NCBI GenBank assembly: GCA_947585965.1
Contig: CANPXK010000007.1
Coordinates: forward strand, 1-58,233
Origin: an uncultured Clostridia bacterium
GTDB lineage: Bacteria; Bacillota; Clostridia; Oscillospirales; Acutalibacteraceae
Length of the DNA stretch: 58,233 nt
Direction of reading: 5' to 3'
A model generated the notes under the pieces. The model did no database searches, was not told where the DNA came from, and saw only the letters and a list, made by a program, of their open reading frames with translations. The translations under genes and the position numbers were made by a program. Below, piece after piece: positions 41,566 to 48,868 of this stretch (positions are counted from its first letter, which is position 1; the number at the start of each line of letters is the position of its first letter).

Positions 41566-41606
41566 GTGCTGGTTTACTATAAAAATAAATTAATTCAGAA
41601 AAACTA

Positions 41607-41657
41607 TTGACAGGTGGATTATGATGTGCTATAATAGTTATAGTAAATAAGTTACCA
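41607..41657 (+). promoter_or_regulatory. Promoter with 17-bp operator, SprT-like gene
   Basis: TTAATTCAGAAAAACTA directly before TTGACA (41,607-41,612), 17 bases, TATAAT (41,630-41,635), then TAGTAAATAAGTTACCA at 41,641-41,657, an imperfect copy of the 34,835 palindrome. Confidence 0.75.
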
Positions 41658-41674
41658 CAAGAGGAGATGACGAT

Positions 41675-42175
41675 ATGAGAAACCTTAAGGAATATACAAT
41701 CCGGTGTATGAAAGAACTTGAGGCAGTTGGGATAGAATATGGAAATATCATTGAAGTCAAAGTGAATACCAGGGCAAAGAAAAGATGGGGGCAGTGCCGA
41801 GCTGTTCCGGGTGGTTATTCAATTAATATTAATGCTGTTCTTTTGGATGAGCGAAACGATGAGCAGGGATTAAAAGAAACTATTATTCATGAACTTTTAC
41901 ATAGTTGTAAAGGATGTATGAACCACAGCGAAAAATGGAAACGTCTTGCCACAAAAGTTAATAGGGCGTACAATTACAATATTAAAAGATGTTCTACTGC
42001 TGAAGACAAGGGTGTGCAGGAAGAAACAACACCTATTAGTTTACATACAGTAAATTATGTTATCAAATGTAACAAATGCGGATGTACCTATACAAGAACA
42101 AGAATGAGTAAAGTTGTCCAGCATCCGGAGCGTTATCGTTGTAGATGTTGCGGAGGTGGTTTGGGTTTAGTTTAA
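41675..42175 (+). CDS. SprT-like zinc metalloprotease
   Basis: 166 residues. RAKKRWGQCRAVPGGYSINI, then KETIIHELLHSCKGCMNHSEKWKRLA gives the HExxH zinc site with the third His. A C-terminal zinc ribbon has KCNKCGCTYTRTR and YRCRCCGGGL. SprT/Spartan-type proteases act on DNA-protein crosslinks; in mobile elements the role is unproven. GAGGAGATGACGAT precedes ATG 41,675. Confidence 0.9.
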   Translation: MRNLKEYTIRCMKELEAVGIEYGNIIEVKVNTRAKKRWGQCRAVPGGYSININAVLLDERNDEQGLKETIIHELLHSCKGCMNHSEKWKRLATKVNRAYNYNIKRCSTAEDKGVQEETTPISLHTVNYVIKCNKCGCTYTRTRMSKVVQHPERYRCRCCGGGLGLV

Positions 42176-42248
42176 AAATTAATTTATGATCTTAATTAGG
42201 GAGGAAAAATAGGAGTCAGATATATGAATAGTTGAGTTCGATAAATAC

Positions 42249-42301
42249 TTGACGAACAATAAAAAACATATTATACTATAAGTGTAGTAAATAAATTACT
42301 A
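42249..42301 (+). promoter_or_regulatory. Promoter with 17-bp operator, HTH gene
   Basis: TTGACG 42,249-42,254, 17 bases, TATACT 42,272-42,277, then TAGTAAATAAATTACTA at 42,285-42,301, matching the 34,835 operator in 15 of 17 positions. Confidence 0.75.
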
Positions 42302-42348
42302 ATTTGCTACTAAAGAAATTTAAAAATAAGAAAGGGGAACAATAAACT

Positions 42349-42846
42349 TTGAATGATGCAAAGAATATTTTAGAACTAAACAAACTATGGAATGAGGCGG
42401 ACAGCAATACGATTGCTGACAATGTTGAAGATGTACTGGTTTCATGCGGATATGACACGTTTACTTGTAGGATGGAGAAATTGGTGGAAATTACAAATTC
42501 AAGTAAACACGCAGTGTATGCTTGGCTAAATCATGGAAGAACAAATGTAAAAATTCCGTTTTTAAAGCTATGTATGATTGCAGATGAATTAAATACTGAT
42601 ATAACTATATTACTTTCTGGAGGTAAAAATATGTTTGAAAAGAAATTTGCAGTAACTAAAACTGTTGGAAATAATGAGGAAATTCTGAAATATTTTGGAG
42701 AAGATGAAAAGTCAGAGGCACTGGCATACGGTGCAAATATCGCAAAAGACAATTCTGAAGGTGTCATCTCTTGTATTCTGGCTCGGTTCGATAAAGATGG
42801 AAATAAAAAGAATGATGAATGTGAAGTTTTTGAAGTCTGGTGCTAA
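42349..42846 (+). CDS. HTH regulator, possibly fused to a second small protein
   Basis: 165 residues from TTG 42,349. Residues 35-90 form an XRE-type HTH (MEKLVEITNSSKHAVYAWLNHG, then FLKLCMIADELNTDITILLSGG). From Met 95 the sequence MFEKKFAVTKTVGNNEEILK to FEVWC reads like a separate small mobile-element protein, and TGGAGG stands eight bases before ATG 42,631. So either one fused protein or two products from two starts are made. Confidence 0.65.
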   Translation: MNDAKNILELNKLWNEADSNTIADNVEDVLVSCGYDTFTCRMEKLVEITNSSKHAVYAWLNHGRTNVKIPFLKLCMIADELNTDITILLSGGKNMFEKKFAVTKTVGNNEEILKYFGEDEKSEALAYGANIAKDNSEGVISCILARFDKDGNKKNDECEVFEVWC

Positions 42847-42863
42847 GGAGTGAAACTATTGGG

Positions 42864-43208
42864 ATGAAAGTATGTAAGTATTATGATAAACACTTAGAAA
42901 CTATTAAGGAATACATTAGTTGTCTATATAATCTTGAAAAATGTTCTTCGGGTGGATTGCTTCATATTTTAACTGATGATGATAACTACGATGATGATAG
43001 TATTTTTTATTGTCTTCGAGAGTGTCTCCTACATCCGGAAAAGGAAGAATCGGTTATAGGACAAATTATTTGCGAAGAATATTTAAAATTACCTATTCAA
43101 AAGCGAAGGCTATTGCATAATGATTATATTGGTAATTTTATGTGCCACCATAATGGCAATTGTGAAGAGTGCATTATTGAAATTGGTGATGAATTTGAGA
43201 ATAGATAA
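42864..43208 (+). CDS. Hypothetical protein
   Basis: 114 residues from ATG 42,864 (AAGGAG 13 bases ahead; the frame is open from GTG 42,840). MKVCKYYDKHLETIKEYISC, acidic middle LTDDDNYDDD, and a CHHNGNCEEC cluster near the end that may bind metal. Coupled to the HTH gene. Confidence 0.5.
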   Translation: MKVCKYYDKHLETIKEYISCLYNLEKCSSGGLLHILTDDDNYDDDSIFYCLRECLLHPEKEESVIGQIICEEYLKLPIQKRRLLHNDYIGNFMCHHNGNCEECIIEIGDEFENR

Positions 43209-43276
43209 AACAATTATTTTATGTTCATCTTGTAAAAATAAATGAAAAATACTTTAGAAAGGAAAGAATATAAAAT

Positions 43277-43480
43277 ATGGAGAATATTATTCAAGATATG
43301 ATTGAAGCAGCGTGGAGGCACAAGGATTATGAGATGGCGGAACAAGCATACAAGATTATGTTGAAGTTTGCCAGTACGTTTAATTGCCCTTCTAATTGGC
43401 AGGAAATTGGAGAAAAGATGGCAGCACACTTTCAGGGTAATGATTGGATTGAAGAAAATTGCAAACTCTACGACTTTTGA
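43277..43480 (+). CDS. Small helical protein, unrecognised
   Basis: 67 residues, MENIIQDMIEAAWRHKDYEM..., two or three helices with TFNCPSNWQEIGEKMAAHF. GAAAGGAAAG lies ahead of the ATG. No family recognised. Confidence 0.5.
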   Translation: MENIIQDMIEAAWRHKDYEMAEQAYKIMLKFASTFNCPSNWQEIGEKMAAHFQGNDWIEENCKLYDF

Positions 43481-43849
43481 AAAGAAAATTCTAATGAAGG
43501 AGCAAAGTAAAATGAAATTGACAACCATTGATAAGGAATATCTATGTTTATAGTTTTTTATTGTTGAATGCAAAAGCCATTGAAAATATATAAAAGTCTA
43601 CAGAAAAAATCAATGGCTTTGCATATACAATATTTATATAAGAATCTTTCTATAAATAAGTAACTTATTAAATATTGTATATAATATAAGAGTCTTATAT
43701 ATAAGAATCGTATTTAATATATGATTAAGGAGATGCAGTTATTTAACATCAGAGAATACGATTCTTTTGTTTTACATAAAGAATTAAATCAGAAAAAGGC
43801 GGAAATTATAATTTGTGGGGATGAATAGAATGGTATTAAAGAGGGGAAT
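43481..43849. other. Intergenic region with hairpin and repeats
   Basis: A 13-codon frame at 43,512-43,553 (MKLTTIDKEYLCL) repeats the start of the 22-residue peptide at 38,778 and may be a truncated copy. TGCAAAAGCCATTG (43,568-43,581) pairs with CAATGGCTTTGCA (43,611-43,623), probably a terminator-like or protective stem. AT palindromes and the 29-bp repeat follow. A 32-codon frame starts in that repeat but has no properly spaced ribosome site. Confidence 0.45.
43721..43749 (+). repeat. 29-bp inverted repeat, right copy
   Basis: Identical to the reverse complement of 33,343-33,371, with similar AT palindromes (AATATAAGAGTCTTATAT) on its left. The repeat contains AAGGAGATG, so it could also be an old ribosome site and start. 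Confidence 0.7.
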
Positions 43850-44167
43850 ATGCGAAAGGTTACTTTTTATATTGATGATTTAGAATGGTTCCGTAACTTT
43901 TATGATTTAACGGATAAGCAAATGAAAGATTTATTTTTAGATAAAGATAGTTTTAAAGTTATTTACACATTATACGGAGAAAAGGATGAAATTTATCATT
44001 ACACACTAACTGATTATGATGGAAACAAGATAGATTACAATACTTTAAATGGTTTTCAACGAGGTGTTGTTTTTTATGATTGTTGGGCATATTTTGCTGG
44101 TAGGAAACACTATTGGGGTGGTGAAAAGCCTTGTGGTGTTATGTGTATTGAGGAGGTAGAACAATGA
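43850..44167 (+). CDS. Hypothetical mobile-element protein
   Basis: 105 residues, MRKVTFYIDDLEWFRNFYDL..., with YTLYGEKDEIYHYTLTDYDGN and YFAGRKHYWGGEKPC. AGAGGGGAAT is ahead of the ATG. The stop overlaps the next start by four bases. No family recognised. Confidence 0.55.
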   Translation: MRKVTFYIDDLEWFRNFYDLTDKQMKDLFLDKDSFKVIYTLYGEKDEIYHYTLTDYDGNKIDYNTLNGFQRGVVFYDCWAYFAGRKHYWGGEKPCGVMCIEEVEQ

Positions 44168-44961
44168 GTGAAAATATTGATATGGATTCTGTTATTGATT
44201 TTAATCAGCATTTGAACGACATTAATAAGAAAGAAATTCCTATAGGAAGTATTGTTTATTTTCTAGAAAACTCAAAGGTTTATGCAGGAAAAAAAGAAAT
44301 TAATTTTGGAATTTTAGAAGAACATTATGCTAATTCTATTGGTATACACTTAATCGAACCACGTGATACACGATGTATTGATGGTATTCCGATAAAGGAA
44401 TTTACAACTCCTACAAGATGGCAGAAACTCCCAAAAGGCTGGACATATGACACTCAACTTTTTGCAGTAGAATCAGATCAAATTTTACCATCATCATTGG
44501 CTATAAGTGACAGAGAACAAATTTTACAGTTATATAAAGAAGGAAAACTTGTCAATGTAGAGGATAATGATCATGCATATTTTGAGAGTGAAATTGATAG
44601 GCGATATGGGTGGAGAATTGTACGAAGATACCGTATGACTGAATATCATCCGTGTTATATTAGTGTAAATTTTCGGAATGTCTTTACAAGTTATGAAGAA
44701 GCAAGGGCAGAGCTGGATAGAATCCATACTGAATTTAAAAGACAGTCAGAATTATCAGAATATGATTGGTCGGTAGAACTAATTGACAGTGAACTTGACC
44801 GATGGGCGGAACTTTATCACATAACCGATATAGAAAAGCAAAAGTGCCGTGATTGGCTTTTGTCACAAAATAATGTAGAGAATATTGAAGTTAGAATTGC
44901 AGATGGTGCTATTCAGTGGAAGTATTTAAAAAATAAAAAGTGGATGAATATTGTGGTATAA
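44164..44961 (+). CDS. Hypothetical mobile-element protein
   Basis: 265 residues. The first part has a GSIVYFLENSKVYAGKKEI segment, a beta-barrel-like pattern; the second part is helical with YGWRIVRRYRMTEYHPCYIS and a C-terminal DGAIQWKYLKNKKWMNIVV. It overlaps the preceding gene by four bases. Function unknown. Confidence 0.5.
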   Translation: MSENIDMDSVIDFNQHLNDINKKEIPIGSIVYFLENSKVYAGKKEINFGILEEHYANSIGIHLIEPRDTRCIDGIPIKEFTTPTRWQKLPKGWTYDTQLFAVESDQILPSSLAISDREQILQLYKEGKLVNVEDNDHAYFESEIDRRYGWRIVRRYRMTEYHPCYISVNFRNVFTSYEEARAELDRIHTEFKRQSELSEYDWSVELIDSELDRWAELYHITDIEKQKCRDWLLSQNNVENIEVRIADGAIQWKYLKNKKWMNIVV

Positions 44962-45006
44962 CATAGGATATTTATAAAAATTTTTGCTAAAAAGAGTTAA
45001 AAACTA

Positions 45007-45089
45007 TTGACATTCTTAAAATATGTGCTACTATATTATATAAATATACTAAGTGATAGTAGTTAGAATACTTAGTAAAAAATAGATGA
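45007..45089 (+). promoter_or_regulatory. Promoter and operator of the toxin-antitoxin operon
   Basis: TTGACA 45,007-45,012 with TACTAT at 45,029-45,034 (16-base spacing), then ATACTAAGTGATAGTAGTTAGAATACTTAGT spread over 45,045-45,077, whose outer ACTAAGT/ACTTAGT arms are inverted, a likely autorepression site. GAGGTGG precedes the antitoxin start. The operator differs from the 17-bp TAGTAAAT type. Confidence 0.6.
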
Positions 45090-45098
45090 GGTGGTTTT

Positions 45099-45359
45099 AT
45101 GGACAACAAAACTGTTACCTGTTCGTTTGTTATGGATAGAGATATTTATAATGCTTTCAAGAGTATTGTAAGTAAACATGGCGAGAACGTAAAGGGGAAT
45201 ATCGTTAAATATATGAAAAGTGTTATTCAGTACGACATACCAAATGCAGATACTATTTTAGCAATTCAGGAAGTTCAAGAATTAAAAAAAGATCCAAACA
45301 AAAAGGTATATAACTCTTTTAGTGAGGTATTGGAGGATCTTGAAAATGATAAGTTATGA
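45099..45359 (+). CDS. RelB/DinJ-type antitoxin
   Basis: 86 residues. The N-terminal ribbon-helix-helix (TCSFVMDRDIYNAFKSIVSK) binds DNA; the C-terminus (KKVYNSFSEVLEDLENDKL) wraps the toxin. The start has GAGGTGGTTTT ahead. It overlaps the toxin gene by 14 bases, the usual coupling. Confidence 0.85.
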   Translation: MDNKTVTCSFVMDRDIYNAFKSIVSKHGENVKGNIVKYMKSVIQYDIPNADTILAIQEVQELKKDPNKKVYNSFSEVLEDLENDKL

Positions 45360-45636
45360 GCAAAAGTATAAAATTGTTTTAACATCATTATTTAAAAAGG
45401 ACTTAAAGATAGCAAAAAAACGTGGATATAATTTGCAGTTGTTGAATGATGTGGTTAATACTCTTGCGTTAGGTTTACCCTTAGATGAAAGGTACAAAGA
45501 TCATAATTTAATTGGTAATTATATGGGATGTAGAGAGTGTCATATAACTCCGGATTGGCTGTTGATTTATGAAATGGTTGATGATGAGTTAATTCTCTAT
45601 TTAACACGAACAGGGACGCATAGTGATTTGTTCTAA
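45346..45636 (+). CDS. YafQ/RelE-type mRNA interferase toxin
   Basis: 96 residues from ATG 45,346. YKIVLTSLFKKDLKIAKKRG starts the fold; the catalytic set of YafQ (two His, Asp, and a late His) is present as KDHNL, ECHITPDWLL and RTGTHSDLF. The enzyme cuts mRNA on the ribosome and is neutralised by the antitoxin. The gene is complete. Confidence 0.9.
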   Translation: MISYEQKYKIVLTSLFKKDLKIAKKRGYNLQLLNDVVNTLALGLPLDERYKDHNLIGNYMGCRECHITPDWLLIYEMVDDELILYLTRTGTHSDLF

Positions 45637-45734
45637 CAGGATTGATTACTGCTGAACAAAAGCAATCTTGTTGGTCAGATATGATAATAGTGTTGGCTAT
45701 CAATTAGAGATATCACACAAAGGGGATAGTTAAA

Positions 45735-45998
45735 ATGAAAATAAAAAGGATACTTACATTGTTAGTTATATCCTTATTTACAATACTGTTAGTTGGTTGT
45801 ATGGATAGCTACCATGATATGAAGTGCGACTATTGTGGCAATACCGAATCATGTAAAAGTTATACAGCACAGTATATAGAAGGTTATAATGCAGACGGTA
45901 GTATTAAGTATGGGCATGAAACATTATGGCTTAGCGATGATTGTTATAGTAAAGCAAAAAGTAGTAATAGATGGGTTAGTATTAATAGATTAAGGTAA
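45735..45998 (+). CDS. Small lipoprotein
   Basis: 87 residues. Basic start MKIKR, hydrophobic stretch ILTLLVISLFTILLVGC with lipobox LVGC (Cys 22), then a mature part with CDYCGNTESC, a zinc-ribbon-like or disulphide pattern. GGGGATAG precedes the ATG. Likely anchored to the outside of the cell membrane. Role unknown. Confidence 0.7.
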   Translation: MKIKRILTLLVISLFTILLVGCMDSYHDMKCDYCGNTESCKSYTAQYIEGYNADGSIKYGHETLWLSDDCYSKAKSSNRWVSINRLR

Positions 45999-46022
45999 TC
46001 GAAATGAAAACAGAATAGTAAA

Positions 46023-46070
46023 GAGGCTGTAGCAAATAAGTAAAAAAGATTGCAACAGCCTCGTTTTATT
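46023..46070 (+). terminator. Terminator behind the lipoprotein gene
   Basis: GAGGCTGT (46,024-46,031) and AACAGCCTC pair in a long stem that also holds GCAA/TTGC, followed by GTTTTATT. A sequence of the same design lies inverted at 53,209-53,252. Confidence 0.75.
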
Positions 46071-46112
46071 ATGGTTTCACTTTTTTCTCACATTTAATAA
46101 CTTGTTGAGACA

Positions 46113-46152
46113 TTTTTGTGTCTCTGTTGCGTTTACTTTAAAAAATAACAAG
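46113..46152 (+). repeat. 40-bp inverted repeat, left copy
   Basis: Matches the reverse complement of 56,857-56,896 at 38 of 40 positions. It contains CTCTGTTGCGTTTACTTT and AAAAATAACAAG. The promoter of the restriction-modification operon begins directly inside it. Confidence 0.8.
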
Positions 46153-46190
46153 GTTGACATTGACTTTTGAATATGATAGTATGTTAGCAT

Positions 46191-46434
46191 GTGAACTTAC
46201 ATACTTATGAGGCAAATTTATCAAATATCAAGTTTTACACCGCACTTGGAATAAAGAAACCTTACTTTTATGATATTTTAAGCGGTAAAGTCAATCCTCC
46301 TCCCCCTGACAGACAAATTGCAATGCTCCAATGATATTGCACTAAGGTTAAAAGATAAAGATTTGCTCAGAGAATTGAGAAATGATATAGATTACGAAAA
46401 ATTATTAAAGAACGGAGATTACAAAGATGAGTGA
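46191..46434 (+). pseudogene. Broken XRE-type controller gene of the restriction-modification operon
   Basis: GTG 46,191 opens 47 codons: YEANLSNIKFYTALGIKKPY, FYDILSGKVNPPPPDRQIAM and LQ, then TGA. In the +1 frame the C-terminus of the same type of protein follows at once: DIALRLKDKDLLRELRNDID, YEKLLKNGDYKDE, stop at 46,434, overlapping the hsdM start. Family members have a segment between these parts, so an internal deletion plus frameshift is likely. TTGACA 46,154-46,159 with TAGTAT at 46,177-46,182 would give a nearly leaderless transcript, as for controller proteins. Confidence 0.65.
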
Positions 46435-48088
46435 TAATAAAAGAGAACAAGAGAGAACAAAACTTTACCGTACAATATGGGCAATTGCAAATGAACTTAG
46501 AGGAAGTGTCGATGGTTGGGATTTCAAACAATATGTTTTAGGTATGCTGTTTTATAGATATATATCCGAAAATCTTACAAACTATCTGAATAAAGGCGAA
46601 TGGGCTGCGGGAAATACTAATTTTGATTATGCCAAAATCAGTGATGAAGAAGCTTTAAGTGCGAAGGCTGATATGGTAGAGGTAAGGGGATTTTTCATAT
46701 TACCAAGTGAATTGTTTGGTAATTTATTAAACAGAATTAAAAAAGCTGATAAAGATGCAAAAGATAAAGCAGAAAAAGACGGAAAAGAAGTGGAAGTTGC
46801 TGATTTAGACGAAAACCTAAACGAAATATTGCAAACGAATTTTAAAAATATTGAAGCGACTGCTATAGGCACCGAAAGCGAAAAAAATTTCAAAGGTTTG
46901 TTTGATGATATAGATGTGAACAGCAACAAACTTGGGCCAACAGTAATAAAAAGAAACAAAAGACTTAAAAAGTTAATCACCGTTATTGGAGATTTAGATC
47001 TCGGTAATTATCAGGATAATTCCATTGATGCTTTTGGGGACACCTATGAGTATCTGATGGGGATGTATGCTTCTAATGCTGGCAAAAGCGGCGGCGAATT
47101 TTTCACGCCGCAAGAGGTATCCGAGCTTTTGACAAAAATTTCACTCCTTGATAATAATGGGAAAATGAAAACAGAAGTCAATAAAGTGTATGATCCGGCG
47201 GTGGGCAGCGGCTCGTTACTTTTGAAGTTTGCAAAAATTCTTGGCAAAGATAATGTCCGCAATGGATTTTTCGGTCAGGAAATCAACATCACAACTTATA
47301 ACCTTTGCCGTATTAATATGTTCCTGCACGACATAGATTACGATGAATTCAGCATTGAATACGGTGATACTTTGACAGATCCCAAACATTGGGATGAAGA
47401 ACCGTTTGAAGCTATAGTTTCAAATCCGCCGTACTCTATTAAATGGGAAGGTGCTGACAACGGAATACTAATAAACGACCCTCGTTTCTCTCCTGCTGGT
47501 GTATTAGCCCCTAAATCAAAAGCGGACTTTGCTTTTATTATGCATTGTCTTAGTTGGCTTGCTACAAATGGAACAGCGGCTATTGTCTGTTTCCCCGGTA
47601 TTATGTATCGTGGGGGAGCAGAACAGAAAATCAGAAAATATTTGATTGATAATAACTATATCGAATGTATCATTCAGTTACCTGATAACCTTTTTTATGG
47701 AACAAGTATTGCAACTTGCATTATGGTTCTCAAAAAATCTAAAATCGACAACCAAACTTTGTTTATTGACGCATCAAAAGAATTTGTCAAGTCTACCAAC
47801 AGCAATAAATTGGGTGACGGAACTGCAAGTAACGAGCCTAATAACATTCAGAATATATTAAACGCCTATATCAATCGAAAGACGGAAAAGTATTTTACTG
47901 CTCTTGTTAAACAGGAGGATATTGAAAATGCAGATTACAATCTTTCTGTTTCAACATATGTTGAGCAGGAGGATACTCGTGAGGTTGTCGATATTGTTAA
48001 GCTCAACGCTGAGATCAGGGAGATTGTTGCAAGGGAGCAGGTTTTGAGAGATGAGATTGATAAGATCATTAAGGAGATTGAGGGATAA
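46427..48088 (+). CDS. hsdM: Type I restriction-modification DNA methyltransferase subunit
   Basis: 553 residues. HsdM N-terminal domain (residues 1-150; FKQYVLGMLFYRYIS), the Tyr-containing GEFFTPQEVSELL segment, AdoMet motif DPAVGSGSLLLKFAKIL and catalytic NPPY in VSNPPYSIKWEG. C-terminal coiled coil (REVVDIVKLNAEIREIVARE) contacts HsdS. It forms M2S methyltransferase and R2M2S2 with HsdR. ATG 46,427 with GGAG 12 bases ahead. Confidence 0.95.
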   Translation: MSDNKREQERTKLYRTIWAIANELRGSVDGWDFKQYVLGMLFYRYISENLTNYLNKGEWAAGNTNFDYAKISDEEALSAKADMVEVRGFFILPSELFGNLLNRIKKADKDAKDKAEKDGKEVEVADLDENLNEILQTNFKNIEATAIGTESEKNFKGLFDDIDVNSNKLGPTVIKRNKRLKKLITVIGDLDLGNYQDNSIDAFGDTYEYLMGMYASNAGKSGGEFFTPQEVSELLTKISLLDNNGKMKTEVNKVYDPAVGSGSLLLKFAKILGKDNVRNGFFGQEINITTYNLCRINMFLHDIDYDEFSIEYGDTLTDPKHWDEEPFEAIVSNPPYSIKWEGADNGILINDPRFSPAGVLAPKSKADFAFIMHCLSWLATNGTAAIVCFPGIMYRGGAEQKIRKYLIDNNYIECIIQLPDNLFYGTSIATCIMVLKKSKIDNQTLFIDASKEFVKSTNSNKLGDGTASNEPNNIQNILNAYINRKTEKYFTALVKQEDIENADYNLSVSTYVEQEDTREVVDIVKLNAEIREIVAREQVLRDEIDKIIKEIEG

Positions 48089-48091
48089 ACT

Positions 48092-48868
48092 ATGATTGGT
48101 AATTTTCCGAATCAAGAACTTGGTGCTTCAATTTTAAAGCATAAAACATTGCCTATTTATGAAGCAACTTCATTCGATTTTTTTAGGCGAATTCCATTTA
48201 TTGATGTTTTTTACGAAAAAAGTATGATAGAACTTCATTGCGGAAATCTGCGTATGAATAAAAAAGGAAATCGGTATTCTGATATTTTTCCCGGTCAAAA
48301 AGTATCATATTGGTCTGATTCACCTCAAACCGCACAAGCAGAATACTATCGTTGGCATCATAGCAAAAACTATATCACTTTTTGGGCATATGATGATGGA
48401 AGCAGTTATATACCAACTGTATATCCACCAGAACCGCTGTATATTATTGATGGCAGAGATATTGGAATCAACAAAATAATAAGAAAGCGAAACAGTGATT
48501 TGAATTTAGACTCAAACGAAATTAGTATTATTGATACAATAGCTTATAAACATCCGGATTGTCTTGCGTATGAATCGGAACAAAGAAAAGGTGGTATAAA
48601 CTATTTATTTTTTGAAAAAGGGTTTAAAAAACTCTCATTACGTCAGGTTAGTTTAAGGTTAGGGGAAGAACCAAGTAATAACCATAATAAAATCATTTGT
48701 GCAGATGGAAGTGATTATACTCCATGCTTTAAAGGGTATTGTGGTATGTTCTTGCCCAAAACAAAAATTAGATATAAAGATATTGGAGCAAATACAGATG
48801 AGTCAGATATAATAAGAATGAAAATGCAAGTTGCTTTAGATTGGGCGGAGAGGGTGTGTGAAAAATGA
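48092..48868 (+). CDS. Operon-embedded protein, possibly RES-like (ART fold)
   Basis: 258 residues, starting three bases after hsdM stops and overlapping hsdS by four. The centre reads LRMNKKGNRYSDIF, SYWSDSPQTAQAEYYRWH: an Arg, a Ser- and Pro-rich turn and a Glu in the order of RES-type NAD-processing domains (R, then spacer, then sPe.A..E). A second conserved-looking stretch is SIIDTIAYKHPDCLAYESEQ. The family assignment is a motif guess. Its place within a restriction operon suggests an added defence effector or a control function. Confidence 0.45.
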   Translation: MIGNFPNQELGASILKHKTLPIYEATSFDFFRRIPFIDVFYEKSMIELHCGNLRMNKKGNRYSDIFPGQKVSYWSDSPQTAQAEYYRWHHSKNYITFWAYDDGSSYIPTVYPPEPLYIIDGRDIGINKIIRKRNSDLNLDSNEISIIDTIAYKHPDCLAYESEQRKGGINYLFFEKGFKKLSLRQVSLRLGEEPSNNHNKIICADGSDYTPCFKGYCGMFLPKTKIRYKDIGANTDESDIIRMKMQVALDWAERVCEK

